From the NCBI GenBank assembly GCA_963753685.1, contig CAVWDE010000006.1, positions 372,001-436,000 on the forward strand: a stretch of DNA of 64,000 nucleotides. Direction: 5' to 3'. The position numbers and the translations under genes are program-made. The DNA comes from DATAOG01 sp963753685 (GTDB taxonomy: Bacteria > Pseudomonadota > Alphaproteobacteria > Geminicoccales > Geminicoccaceae). Position 1 is the stretch's first letter, and every line of letters starts with the position of its first letter. The notes under the pieces were generated by a model that worked only from the letters and a program-made list of their open reading frames with translations, searched no databases and was not told the DNA's origin. Of this stretch, positions 41,628-52,111 are shown one piece after another.

Positions 41628-42470
41628 ATGAGGAAGCTGTGGATCGGACTGGTGGCTGGGCTGCTGGTCACCGCCGCGGCGCACGCCGAGGAGGTCTGGC
41701 AGACCCTGCCGACGCCGCCTCCGATGCCGACGCCGGTCGAGAGCGGCATGGCGCCGGTCAACGACATCCAGATGTATTACGCCGTCTATGGCGCCGGCGA
41801 GCCGGTCCTGCTGATCCACGGCGGTCTCGGCAACGCCGACGTCTGGGGCTTCCAGGTGCCGGCGCTGGCCGAGCATTACAAAGTGATCGTCGCCGACAGC
41901 CGCGGCCACGGGCGCAGCACGCGCTCCGACAAGCCGTTCGGCTACGCGCTGATGGCCGACGACTACCTGGCCCTGCTCGATCACCTGGGGATCGACAAGG
42001 TGGCGCTGGTCGGCTGGAGCGACGGCGGCATCATCGGGCTCGACATCGCGATCCGCCATCCCGAGCGCCTGACCCGCCTGTTCGCGGACGCCGCCAACTA
42101 CGTGCCCGAGGGCGTCAAGCCCAGCGTCGCAACCGATCCGACCTTCAACGCCTATATCGAGCGCGCCGGCAAGGCCTACGCCAAGCTGTCGCCGACCCCC
42201 GACCAGTTCGACGCCTTCGTCGAGCAGATCTCGAAGATGTGGGCGACCGAGCCCCACTACACGAAGGACCAGCTGCGCGCGATCAAGGTGCCGACCACGG
42301 TCTTCGACGGCGACCACGACGAGGCGATCGAGCCCGCGCACACCGCCGAGATCGCGGCGCTGATCCCGGGCGCCCGGCTGGTCATCATGAAGGACGCCAG
42401 CCACTTCGCGATGTGGCAGCATCCCCAGGAGTTCAACCAGGCGGTGCTCGACTTTCTCGCCGGCAAGTGA
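41628..42470 (+). CDS. exported alpha/beta hydrolase
   Basis: The 280-residue protein has a signal peptide (LWIGLVAGLLVTAAAHA-EE) and then an alpha/beta-hydrolase fold: PVLLIHGGLGNADVWGFQ (oxyanion-hole HGG), VIVADSRGHGRSTRSDKPFG, VALVGWSDGGIIGLDIAIRH (nucleophile Ser in GxSxGG), GDHDEAIEPAHTAEIAAL (acid) and MKDASHFAMWQHPQEFNQAV (His). The catalytic triad is complete. ATG 41628 has ggaggg upstream. The enzyme is probably periplasmic; it could be an esterase, lactonase or epoxide hydrolase, and the substrate is not evident. Confidence 0.83.
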   Translation: MRKLWIGLVAGLLVTAAAHAEEVWQTLPTPPPMPTPVESGMAPVNDIQMYYAVYGAGEPVLLIHGGLGNADVWGFQVPALAEHYKVIVADSRGHGRSTRSDKPFGYALMADDYLALLDHLGIDKVALVGWSDGGIIGLDIAIRHPERLTRLFADAANYVPEGVKPSVATDPTFNAYIERAGKAYAKLSPTPDQFDAFVEQISKMWATEPHYTKDQLRAIKVPTTVFDGDHDEAIEPAHTAEIAALIPGARLVIMKDASHFAMWQHPQEFNQAVLDFLAGK

Positions 42471-42485
42471 CGGCTTCACCGCTGC

Positions 42486-43505
42486 TCAACGGTCGCCGCC
42501 GGGTGGGCTGAGGCCGAAGGCGTCGGCGAGTAGCTCGTAGGAGCGCCTGCGGGCGGCGTGATCGAAGATCGCCGTGGTGATCATCAATTCATGGGCGCCG
42601 GTCGCCTCTGCGAACGCCGTCAGGCGCTCCTTCACAGTTGCGGGACCGCCGACGAACAGGCGGTCCCGGTTGGCAACCCGCGCTGCTTCCTCCGCGGGCG
42701 AGTACTGGTACGCCTGCGCCTCCTCGGGGCTGACCAGCGGCCGGTAGTCGCCCTGCGCGCGGCGGACGTAGTTGAAGTCGAGGGTCGAGGCGAGGCGCTC
42801 CGCCTCGGCTTCGCTGTCGGCGCAGACCACCGCGGTAGCCAGGATCGCGTGCGGCCGCTCGAGCCAGATCGAGGGCCGGAAGCCCTGGAGGTAGCGCCCG
42901 ATCGCGTCGGCAGCGTCATGGTGGGCGAAGTGGTGCGCGAAGGCGAAGCCCATGCCGACGGAGGCCGCGAGCTCGGCGCTGTAGTCGCTCGAGCCGAGCA
43001 GCCAGATCGGCGGCACCTCGACGTCGTCGGGCATGACGTGGATGCGCTGGAACGGATGGCCCTCGGGGAAGCGGCGCAGCTTCCAGCCCAGGAGTTCCTC
43101 GAAGCGCTCCAGAAAATCGTCGTCGGCGCGCACCTCCTGCCGGTGGCGGAGCGCCAGCGAGGTCAGGCGGTCGGTACCCGGCGCCCGGCCGATGCCGAGG
43201 TCGATCCGGCCGGGATGCAGCGCCTCCAGCACCTTGAAGCGCTCAGCGACCATGAGCGGCGCGTGGTTCGGCAGCATCACGCCGCCGGCGCCGACCCGGA
43301 TGTGGCGCGTGGTGGCCGCAATCTGGCCGATCATGATCTCCGGCGCGCCGCTCGCAACCGAGGGCAGATTGTGGTGCTCGGCGACCCAGTAGCGAGCGTA
43401 GCCGAGGCGGTCGGCCAGGGCTGCCAGATCGAGGCTGTTGCGGATCGCCGCGGCCCCTGGCGTGGCCGTGGTCACGAAGGAGAGGTCGAGGACCGATAGC
43501 TGCAT
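42486..43505 (-). CDS. LLM-class flavin-dependent oxidoreductase
   Basis: The 339-residue luciferase-like TIM barrel has LSVLDLSFVTTATPGAAAIR, YARYWVAEHHNLPSVASGAP, GAGGVMLPNHAPLMVAERFK, HPGRIDLGIGRAPGTD and WLLGSSDYSAELAASVGMGF. The EHHN and GIGRAPGTD motifs are those of the LuxA-like subgroup that includes many uncharacterised FMN enzymes. FMNH2 would be supplied by a separate reductase; none is adjacent. It converges with the alpha/beta hydrolase (15 bases between stops) and is divergent from the ABC gene. Confidence 0.85.
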   Translation of the reverse strand: MQLSVLDLSFVTTATPGAAAIRNSLDLAALADRLGYARYWVAEHHNLPSVASGAPEIMIGQIAATTRHIRVGAGGVMLPNHAPLMVAERFKVLEALHPGRIDLGIGRAPGTDRLTSLALRHRQEVRADDDFLERFEELLGWKLRRFPEGHPFQRIHVMPDDVEVPPIWLLGSSDYSAELAASVGMGFAFAHHFAHHDAADAIGRYLQGFRPSIWLERPHAILATAVVCADSEAEAERLASTLDFNYVRRAQGDYRPLVSPEEAQAYQYSPAEEAARVANRDRLFVGGPATVKERLTAFAEATGAHELMITTAIFDHAARRRSYELLADAFGLSPPGGDR

Positions 43506-43676
43506 CGATCAGATCTGGACCGTCCGGGGCCCGAAGGCAATCTGGTCGATGATTCATCGATCGGATGCGACTTGGGCACGGCGGGCTTGCGATCCAGATG
43601 GTAGAAGGAAGGGCAGCCGCATCGAGCGCCGCCGGCATGCCAACGATTCGAATGCGCGGGGGGACGCCCACCACCG

Positions 43677-45488
43677 ATGGAGCGGGAATCTGGACATCCG
43701 CGGCCGGCGCAGGCGTCGGCCAGCGGCGCAGGAGAGGGGGTCGTCGCCCAGCTCATGTCGCTCGGGCGCGCGCTCGGCGGCTCGCCTTACCGGCGCCAGC
43801 TTGGTCTGCTCGCGGCTGGGATCGTGCTCGTCGTCTGCGCCAACGCCGCGGCGCAGATCAGGCTCAATCGCTGGCAAGGCGCGTTCTACGACGCGCTCGA
43901 GCAGAAGCACGTGCCGGCATTTGCCTACCAGCTCCTGGTGTTCGCGGTGATCGTCGGCCTCCTGCTGGTCCTGGTCGTGGCCCAGACCTGGCTGCAGGAG
44001 ATGATCAAGGTCAGACTGCGGGAATGGCTGAGCCACGAGCTGATCGACCAGTGGATGGCACCCAAACGCGCCCATCTGCTCAGCTTCGCCGGCCAGGTCG
44101 GCGTCAATCCGGACCAGCGCATCCACCAGGACGCGCAGCACCTGATCGAGCTCACGGCGGTGCTCGCCGTCGGCCTGCTGCAATCGTCCCTGCTGCTGGT
44201 CAGCTTCGTCGGCGTTCTCTGGGTGCTGTCGGAGCAGGTCGTGTTCGCCTACAGCGGGCACCGCTTCGCGATTCCGGGCTACATGGTCTGGTGCGCTCTG
44301 ACCTATGCTTTCGGGGGCTCATGGATGGCCTGGCGGGCCGGTCGCCAGCTGATCCCGCTCAATGCCGAGCGTTACGCCCGCGAGGCGGAGCTCCGCTTCG
44401 CCCTGGTCCGCGCCAACGAGAACGCCGAGGGCATCGCCCTCTACGGCGGCGAGCCGGACGAGCGCCGGATTCTGGTTGGCGAGGTCGAGCGGGTGGTGAC
44501 CATGATGCGCCGGCTTGCCTACGGCCTGGCCCGGCTGACCTGGGTCACGTCGAGTTACGGCTGGCTCGCGCTGGTGGTGCCGATCCTGGTCGCGGCACCC
44601 GGCTATTTCAGCGGCGAGCTGAGCTTCGGGGGGCTGATGATGGTGGTCGGCGCGTTCAATCAGGTGCAGCAGTCGCTACGCTGGTTCGTCGACAATTTCT
44701 CGCAGATCGCCGACTGGCGTGCGACGCTGCTGCGGGTCGCGGCGCTGCGCGAGGCCCTTCTGGCGATCGAGACGCTCGGCGAGGACCGGGGTCGGATCAA
44801 GGTGGTCGAGCAGGCCGACGGCAACCTCGTCTTGCAGGATCTGAGCATTGAGTTCGGCGACGGCTCAGCCACGCTCGACCCGCCGCGGGTCGAGGTGGCA
44901 CCCGGCGAGCACGTTCTGATCGCCGGCGCGGCCGGCTCGGGCAAGAGCACGCTGTTTCGGGCGATCGCGGGGCTCTGGCCCTGCGGCGCCGGCACGGTCC
45001 AGCTGCCGCCACGGCCGACCGTAATGTTCATGCCGGAGCGGCCCTATCTGCCACTCGGGACCTTGGGCGCCGCCGTGACCTATCCGGCCCGACCCGGCGA
45101 TTTCGACGCCGACGCCGTGCGCTCGGCGCTCGAGCGGGTCGGCCTAGGTCGCCTGGTTGCGGAGCTCGATCGCGAGAACCGGTGGGACAAGGATCTGCCG
45201 CTCGCCGAGCAGGAGCGCCTGGCCTTCGCGCGCGTCCTCCTGCACAAGCCACAGTGGGTGCTGCTCGACAATGCCATGAGCTCGCTCGACGCCCAGGATC
45301 GACGGCTCATGTTTTCCCTGTTCGAGCACGAGCTCGCCGGCACCGCCGTGATCAGCCTCGGCCGCGAGCCCGCCAGCGACCATTTCTACACGCGGAGGCT
45401 GAAGCTCGTCCGGCGGCCCGGCGGCGCCCCCCTCCGTCTCCACCCGCGCCCGTCGCCAGTCCCGGCGGCTGCCGGCATCGCTTCCTGA
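43677..45488 (+). CDS. SbmA/YddA-like ABC membrane protein fused to an ATPase domain with degraded motifs
   Basis: The 603-residue protein is a half-transporter of the ABC_membrane_2 type. The membrane domain (about residues 35-340) has LNRWQGAFYDALEQKHVPAF and the RLREWLSHELIDQWM helix typical of YddA/SbmA/BacA relatives. The nucleotide-binding domain (about 385-575) keeps a good Walker A, LIAGAAGSGKSTLFRAIAGL, and PERPYLPLGTL. The signature region is PLAEQERLAFARVL where LSxGEQQ is usual, Walker B ends LLDNAMSSLD with Asn in place of the catalytic Glu, and the expected H-loop His is Arg-Glu in ISLGREPA. It may bind but barely hydrolyse ATP. Start ATG 43677. Confidence 0.8.
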   Translation: MERESGHPRPAQASASGAGEGVVAQLMSLGRALGGSPYRRQLGLLAAGIVLVVCANAAAQIRLNRWQGAFYDALEQKHVPAFAYQLLVFAVIVGLLLVLVVAQTWLQEMIKVRLREWLSHELIDQWMAPKRAHLLSFAGQVGVNPDQRIHQDAQHLIELTAVLAVGLLQSSLLLVSFVGVLWVLSEQVVFAYSGHRFAIPGYMVWCALTYAFGGSWMAWRAGRQLIPLNAERYAREAELRFALVRANENAEGIALYGGEPDERRILVGEVERVVTMMRRLAYGLARLTWVTSSYGWLALVVPILVAAPGYFSGELSFGGLMMVVGAFNQVQQSLRWFVDNFSQIADWRATLLRVAALREALLAIETLGEDRGRIKVVEQADGNLVLQDLSIEFGDGSATLDPPRVEVAPGEHVLIAGAAGSGKSTLFRAIAGLWPCGAGTVQLPPRPTVMFMPERPYLPLGTLGAAVTYPARPGDFDADAVRSALERVGLGRLVAELDRENRWDKDLPLAEQERLAFARVLLHKPQWVLLDNAMSSLDAQDRRLMFSLFEHELAGTAVISLGREPASDHFYTRRLKLVRRPGGAPLRLHPRPSPVPAAAGIAS

Positions 45489-45587
45489 CCGGGTCGACCG
45501 CACCATGAGGAGGGACAACGAACTCGCCGACGACGGCCCGCTCGATCGGGCGCAGAGGGGCAGTCGGACGCCTGACAGGGGAAAGCG

Positions 45588-47182
<1,595 letters not shown>

Positions 47183-47192
<10 letters not shown>

Positions 47193-47887
47193 CCGAAATA
47201 GGCCGCCTCGACCGCCGCCTCGGTGAGGCCGTCGCTCTCGCCGTGAAGCGCGATCTCGCCCGAGCGCATGACGTAGAGGCGGTCGGCGTTCTCGAGCGCG
47301 CGATGGGTGCTCTGCTCGACCACGAGCAGCGTGATCCCGGTCTCCCGGAGCGTGTGCAGGATGTCGTAGACGACCTGGACGATCAGCGGCGCAAGGCCGA
47401 GCGCCGGCTCGTCGAGGAGCATGAGCTTGGGGCTGGTCATCAGCGCGCGCGCGATCACCAGCTGCTGCTGCTCGCCGCCCGAGAGCTTGCCGCCGGGGGT
47501 GCCGAGCCGCTCGCGCAGGAACGGAAAATGGCCGAGGATGCGCTCGAAGTCGGCTTCGACCTGGTCCCGGTCGCGGCGCATCTGGCTGCCGAGGCGGAGA
47601 TTCTCCTCGACCGTCAGCTGGGTGAAGACGTGGCGGTTCTCCGGCACCAGCGAGACGCCCATGCGCGCGATATTTTCCGGCGCCATGCCGGCGATCGACT
47701 GACCGTCGAGGCGAATGGCCCCTTCGGCGGGGCTCAGCGTGCCGGCGATGGTGCCAAGGGTCGTGGTCTTGCCGGCGCCGTTGGGGCCGACGATGCAGAC
47801 GATCTCGCCGGCCTCGACCCGGACCGACGCGCCGCGCACCGCCGGCACCCGGCCGTAGCGGACGTGCAGATTGTCGACCTCGAGCAG
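47183..47887 (-). CDS. livF: branched-chain amino acid ABC transporter ATP-binding protein LivF, apparent CTG start
   Basis: The 234-residue ATPase has IVCIVGPNGAGKTTTLGTIA (Walker A), KLSGGEQQQLVIARALMTSP (signature), LMLLDEPALGLAPLIVQVVY (Walker B) and LLVVEQSTHRALENADRLYV (H-loop region). The family N-terminus L-E-V-D-N-L-H-V-R-Y-G-R is in frame ahead of the first GTG (47848). Reaching it requires starting at CTG 47887, two bases beyond the livG stop, since no ATG, GTG or TTG lies between. This parallels the CTG start of accA. LivF pairs with LivG; the permeases and binding protein for such a system lie at 37521-40823. Confidence 0.88.
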
Positions 47888-47888
47888 C

Positions 47889-48692
<804 letters not shown>

Positions 48693-48959
48693 CTGGGCGC
48701 CACCTCCATCTCCTTGGTTTCTTTGTAGGTCGTTGCCCACCCCACTGGCAAGGCGGCGCGGCAGCCCATCGGGCAACCCTTCCCCATTGGCCCGACAGGG
48801 CAGCAGCGACCGTCGGACATCCGGTCGCCTCGGCCTGACGGGCACAAAATACCCGAGCCCTGGCAATCAAGGCGAAAGGTATCGCCGCTATCCTCGCCCG
48901 ATGTCCCTCACCCCGACCGGGACGCCAGGCGCGGCCCAGCCGGCAGTCGGAGAGCTACG

Positions 48960-49286
48960 ATGCGTCATACCAGCCTGTTCGTGTCGGGGTTGGCAGTTGC
49001 CGCCGGTCTGCTCACCACGACCGCGGTGGCCGAGCCCGCACCACAAGCGGCGCAGACCGCTTGCAAGCCTTGGCGGGAGGTCGCCCAATATCTGGGCGAG
49101 CGCTATTCCGAACACCCGGTCGCCGTCGGCCTGCAGTCCGACGGCAGCCTGCTCCAGGTCTACGCCGCCGCGACCACCAGCACCTGGACGCTGGTCGCCA
49201 TGCGCCCGGACGGCATGGCCTGCCTGATCGGCGCCGGCAAGGCCTGGGAGCTGCTGGCGACGCCGAAAGTCGATCCCGCGGCCTGA
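48960..49286 (+). CDS. small exported protein of unknown function
   Basis: ATG 48960 gives 108 residues. The signal peptide is LFVSGLAVAAGLLTTTAVA-EPAP; the mature part has two cysteines (TACKPW and GMACLIGAGKAWELL) that could form a disulfide, with a small beta-rich middle, VGLQSDGSLLQVYAAATTST and TWTLVAMRPDGM. The pattern of a single Cys pair and a WTLVAMRPDGxACLIxxGxxW segment is a recurring short periplasmic domain in alphaproteobacteria as far as I recall. Function unknown. It stands alone, divergent from livG. Confidence 0.7.
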   Translation: MRHTSLFVSGLAVAAGLLTTTAVAEPAPQAAQTACKPWREVAQYLGERYSEHPVAVGLQSDGSLLQVYAAATTSTWTLVAMRPDGMACLIGAGKAWELLATPKVDPAA

Positions 49287-49428
49287 GCCCCAAGGGCGGT
49301 CCTGCCCGACCGCCCCGACGCACGCCCGATCGCCGGACCGACCCGCGCCGCAGCGTTCGCGCCGGGTCACGGCGGCTCGGCGACCCCGCTGATCGGCGGT
49401 CGCAAACCCGCGCTCATGGCTACCTTCG

Positions 49429-49793
49429 GTGGTCGAGCCAGCCGGCTCAGCCAGCCGGGAGGGACCGAGGCAGCACGTCCGAAGCCTCGTCGCCGGCCTG
49501 CTCGTCATCATCGGGACGGCGGCGATCGGCCCGACCGGGGCGCAGGCGGCGAGCGCTGCCGAGATCGACGCCAAGGTCGATGTCGCCTTGCGAACCCTCA
49601 AGAGCAACGGCCGGGAGATCGGGGCGGACCCACGTCGTGGTCGTCGACACCGGCCTCGTCCGCCAGCTCTCGACCACGATCACCAGAAGCGAGGTCTACC
49701 CTTCATCTAGGGCCAGAAAGGCCCGATGGCCGGGCTCGGCATCGAGGGCTCCAGGATCAGCCAGCGGCCGGGCAACAGACCAAAAAAATGGCC
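49429..49793 (+). pseudogene. SYLF/YSC84-family lipid-binding protein, degraded
   Basis: The front reads like an exported SYLF protein: VRSLVAGLLVIIGTAAIGPT, GAQAASAAEIDAKVDVALRT, LKSNGREI. Then about a hundred residues of the usual domain are missing. After a frame change, the characteristic end follows: VVVDTGLVRQLSTTITRSEV, YPFI, a TAG stop, then GQKGPMAGLGIEGSRISQ. In intact relatives the end of the domain reads like FGQ(K/R)GLMAGLGLEGSKI. Both the internal deletion and the in-frame stop inside the motif mark it as dead. It lies next to a stress-regulated cluster. Confidence 0.65.
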
Positions 49794-49811
49794 CCTGCAG
49801 GCGCGGGGGCC
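49782..49811 (-). terminator. rho-independent terminator
   Basis: On the minus strand a six-pair stem GGGGCC/GGCCCC (bases 49806-49811 with 49790-49795, nine-base loop) is followed by a run of seven T (49782-49788). It lies 28 bases past the stop of the gene at 49839, which supports that gene being real. Confidence 0.7.
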
Positions 49812-49838
49812 GAGTTGGCCAGGGAGACAGAAACTCGA

Positions 49839-50291
49839 TCAGTCCGGCTGGGTCTTGGCCGATTTGCCCTTGATCTGCAGGACGTCCTCGTAAGCGGCGA
49901 GCACGGTCCGGTGGCACTCCGCATCCGCCAGGTCCGGATCGGCGCCCTCGGAGAGACCCGGCGCCTGCTCCAGGGTCGCGCGGCTACGGGTCGCCGCGTC
50001 ACTTACTGAGGCCACGCGCGGCGTCGCCGGTGCGCTCTCGGTCAAAAGGCCCTGCACGCGGTTCACAATGTCGAGGCAGACCTGCTGGTCGCCGTTTTGC
50101 TGCATGGCATGTGCGGCCTCCGGCAAGGCCGGATACTCGCGCCGCTCCGGGGACGAGAGCTCGGTCTGGGCGAGCTCCTGTCGGACCTGCATGAACGGCT
50201 GCTCGCGGATGGCGCCCTGCACCGGAACCGTCGCGAGAGTGGTCCGCCCGGTCCCAGTCGGGAGCAGAACCGTGTGCGGGCGTAACATCAT
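49839..50291 (-). CDS. unknown protein with EcfG-type promoter
   Basis: The 150-residue protein, from ATG 50291 (a second ATG follows at 50288), has no recognised domain. It is mostly helical and polar: EQPFMQVRQELAQTELSSPE, YPALPEAAHAMQQNGDQQVC, LDIVNRVQGLLTESAPATPR, LADAECHRTVLAAYEDVLQI. There are two cysteines (QQVCLDIV and DAECHR) and no clear signal peptide. Support for a gene comes from its flanks: a GGAAC-N16-CGTT promoter 36 bases upstream and a hairpin-T terminator 28 bases downstream. It shares its promoter region with the divergent entericidin gene. Function unknown; a general-stress role is inferred from the promoter. Confidence 0.6.
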   Translation of the reverse strand: MMLRPHTVLLPTGTGRTTLATVPVQGAIREQPFMQVRQELAQTELSSPERREYPALPEAAHAMQQNGDQQVCLDIVNRVQGLLTESAPATPRVASVSDAATRSRATLEQAPGLSEGADPDLADAECHRTVLAAYEDVLQIKGKSAKTQPD

Positions 50292-50326
50292 GCGGCGTTT
50301 CCCTCGAAGCGACTGTCGTCGCCGGC

Positions 50327-50351
50327 AACGCTGCGGCCGCCAAAAGGTTCC
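50327..50351 (-). promoter_or_regulatory. EcfG-type general stress promoter
   Basis: Read on the minus strand: GGAAC (50347-50351), a 16-base spacer and CGTT (50327-50330), the consensus recognised by EcfG sigma factors in alphaproteobacteria. It faces the unknown gene whose ATG is at 50291. Confidence 0.75.
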
Positions 50352-50410
50352 CGAGCCGGGAGGGGAGCGCCCCCGCGGTGTCGGCTCCGATGCGTCCGAG
50401 CTTCGGGCTG

Positions 50411-50436
50411 GGAACCATCCGGCGGCGCGGGTCGTT
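50411..50436 (+). promoter_or_regulatory. EcfG-type general stress promoter
   Basis: GGAAC (50411-50415), a 17-base spacer and CGTT (50433-50436). It faces the entericidin-like gene whose ATG is 36 bases downstream. It is the mirror partner of the site at 50327-50351. Confidence 0.8.
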
Positions 50437-50472
50437 AACCGTCCATCATCCACTGGCCGAGGAGCCGTTCAG

Positions 50473-50664
50473 ATGTTCAAACACCGGGTCTGCGCGCCGT
50501 CTGCAAGGCTGCACGCCGCGTGGCTGCTGGGTCTCGCGGCGGCCGGGATGCTCGCGCTCTCGATCGGCGGCTGCAACACCATGTCCGGCATGGGCGAGGA
50601 TGTGCAGGCTGCGGGCAGCGCGGTGCACAACACCGCCGAGGATACCAAGCAGAAGATGGAGTAG
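50473..50664 (+). CDS. ecnB: entericidin A/B-like small lipoprotein
   Basis: The 63-residue lipoprotein has a basic N-terminus, a hydrophobic stretch (AAWLLGLAAAGMLALS) and a lipobox ending IGGC. The mature part, CNTMSGMGEDVQAAGSAVHN and then TAEDTKQKME, is the usual entericidin pattern (CNTxxGxGxDVxxxGxAIxxxA). Entericidins are small membrane lipoproteins often induced by stress or stationary phase. The EcfG-type promoter directly upstream fits. ATG 50473 gives a complete gene. Confidence 0.88.
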   Translation: MFKHRVCAPSARLHAAWLLGLAAAGMLALSIGGCNTMSGMGEDVQAAGSAVHNTAEDTKQKME

Positions 50665-50784
50665 GCGTCGGGACTTAGGCGTCCGCGCCTGATCTCCGGT
50701 CTCCCGGAGCGGCTTGCGGCCGGCGCCTCGTCGGCGTCGGCAGCGAGCTGGAATTCCCCAAGATCGTCCATGAGGAGAGCTGCG

Positions 50785-50961
50785 ATGCTGTATTGGGCGC
50801 TCGTATTTCTGGTCGTCGCGCTGATCGCCGGGCTGTTCGGGTTCGGCGGGATTGCCTCGGCTTCGGCGGGCATTGCGCAGGTCCTGTTCGTCGTCTTCCT
50901 GATTCTGCTGGTGGCGAGCCTCGTCATGTATGCCGCCAGAGGACGGCGGCCCCCGTTGTAG
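50785..50961 (+). CDS. DUF1328-family small membrane protein
   Basis: The 58-residue protein has the typical two-helix plan of the YtjA/DUF1328 family: MLYWALVFLVVALIAGLFGF, GGIASASAGIAQVLFVVFLI, then a short basic tail. ATG 50785 has gaggag upstream; an in-frame GTG or ATG slightly earlier is less likely. The family is often found beside stress and envelope genes, as here. Role unknown. Confidence 0.85.
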   Translation: MLYWALVFLVVALIAGLFGFGGIASASAGIAQVLFVVFLILLVASLVMYAARGRRPPL

Positions 50962-51247
50962 CCGCGTCAGCGCGCGGGACGCCGCCGCCGGAAGGCGCGT
51001 TCCGATCGTCGTCAACTCCAGCCGTGGGGCTCCGATCGTGCGCAATGAGATGCGAGAGCTGGTCGCCGGGGCGCCCGACCAGGACCGCGGGTTCGGCACC
51101 TGCGAGCTGATCTCACTGCCCGGGTGGGCCTGCGGGCCGGCGACGCCGTCGGCCTATCCACCAACCGCGCTGCCGCCTAGCCTGCCGGCGCCGCAGACGC
51201 GCGAGGGCCGGCCCGGCCAGCGCGCCAGCGCGGAGAGGACGAGGCCT

Positions 51248-51766
51248 ATGCCCGATATTCTGGCCCAGATCGAGGCCGAGATCCCCCATCTGCGGCGGTT
51301 TGCGCGCTATCTGGCGCGCGACGTCGACCGGGGCGACGACCTCGTTCAGGAGTGCCTGACCCGGGCGATCGCGAAACAGCATACCTGGACGCCGGGCACC
51401 AATCTGCGCGCCTGGCTGTTCACGATCCTCAAGAACTGCCACATCAACGACGTGCGCCGGGCCCGCCAGACCGACGAGATGCCGGACGAGCATCCCCTGC
51501 TGACCGTGCAGGCCAATCAGGACGCGCACATCAGGTTGCTCGAGGTCCGGGACGCCTATCTTCGTCTGAGCGACGAGCACCGCGAGGTCCTGTTGCTGGT
51601 CGCGATCGAGGGGCTGCAATACGACGAGGCGGCCGCGATCCTGAAGGTTCCGGTCGGCACCGTCCGCTCGCGCCTGTCGCGGGCCCGCCAGGCCTTGCGC
51701 GACGCCCTCGAGGACGGCGGCGGGCCGGTCGGAGCGCCAGCAGCTTTGCCGAGCGCGGTGCCATGA
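51248..51766 (+). CDS. ECF-family RNA polymerase sigma factor
   Basis: The 172-residue sigma factor has region 2 with RRFARYLARDVDRGDDLVQE, CLTRAIAKQHTWTPGTNLRA and WLFTILKNCHINDVRRARQT. Region 4 reads LSDEHREVLLLVAIEGLQYD, EAAAILKVPVGTVRSRLSRA (helix-turn-helix). The overall pattern is EcfG-like or a close ECF branch (TNLRAWLFTILKN is shared with EcfG). No NepR or PhyR gene is visible in the window. The anti-sigma gene overlaps it by four bases. It could be the factor reading the two GGAAC/CGTT promoters 0.8 kb upstream, or a paralogue. No copy of that promoter was found before its own start. Confidence 0.87.
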   Translation: MPDILAQIEAEIPHLRRFARYLARDVDRGDDLVQECLTRAIAKQHTWTPGTNLRAWLFTILKNCHINDVRRARQTDEMPDEHPLLTVQANQDAHIRLLEVRDAYLRLSDEHREVLLLVAIEGLQYDEAAAILKVPVGTVRSRLSRARQALRDALEDGGGPVGAPAALPSAVP

Positions 51767-52074
51767 CCCAGCCCCATCGCCCCAGCGACCAGCAGATCCA
51801 GGACTACATCGACGGCCGCTTGGGCGCGCGGGATCTCGCTGCCATGGCCGCCTATCTGTTTGCTCATCCCAAGGCCGCATCCGAGATCGAGGCCTTGCGT
51901 CGCCACAACGAGGCCTTGAAGCAGATCGGCCAGGAGATCCTGGACGAGCCGATCCCGGAGCGCCTGCGCAGCGTGCTCCGACGGCGGCCGGCGGGCAACG
52001 CCAACGGCGCCAAGCCGCCCTGGCACACTTCGAGCTGCCTTGCGGTCCTGACGGTCCTGATCTGGTTGATCTGA
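51763..52074 (+). CDS. membrane-bound anti-sigma factor
   Basis: The 103-residue protein overlaps the sigma gene (ATGA). The N-terminal helices (HRPSDQQIQDYIDGRLGARD, AAMAAYLFAHPKAASEIEAL) and the short LDEPIPERL motif are those of the proteobacterial transmembrane anti-sigma family. A final hydrophobic segment (SSCLAVLTVLIWLI) would be the membrane anchor but ends abruptly, with no periplasmic domain. The signal must therefore be sensed in or through the membrane, or the gene is shortened. No zinc-binding HxxxCxxC motif is present. Confidence 0.75.
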   Translation: MTQPHRPSDQQIQDYIDGRLGARDLAAMAAYLFAHPKAASEIEALRRHNEALKQIGQEILDEPIPERLRSVLRRRPAGNANGAKPPWHTSSCLAVLTVLIWLI

Positions 52075-52111
52075 GCCGCACCAGGCTTGAGCGAAGAGAC
52101 CGGGCCGGGCG

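Noticed and set aside
50980..51015. A minus-strand GGAAC-N17-CGTC resembling a third EcfG promoter
   Set aside because: The last base departs from CGTT and no gene starts downstream of it on that strand.
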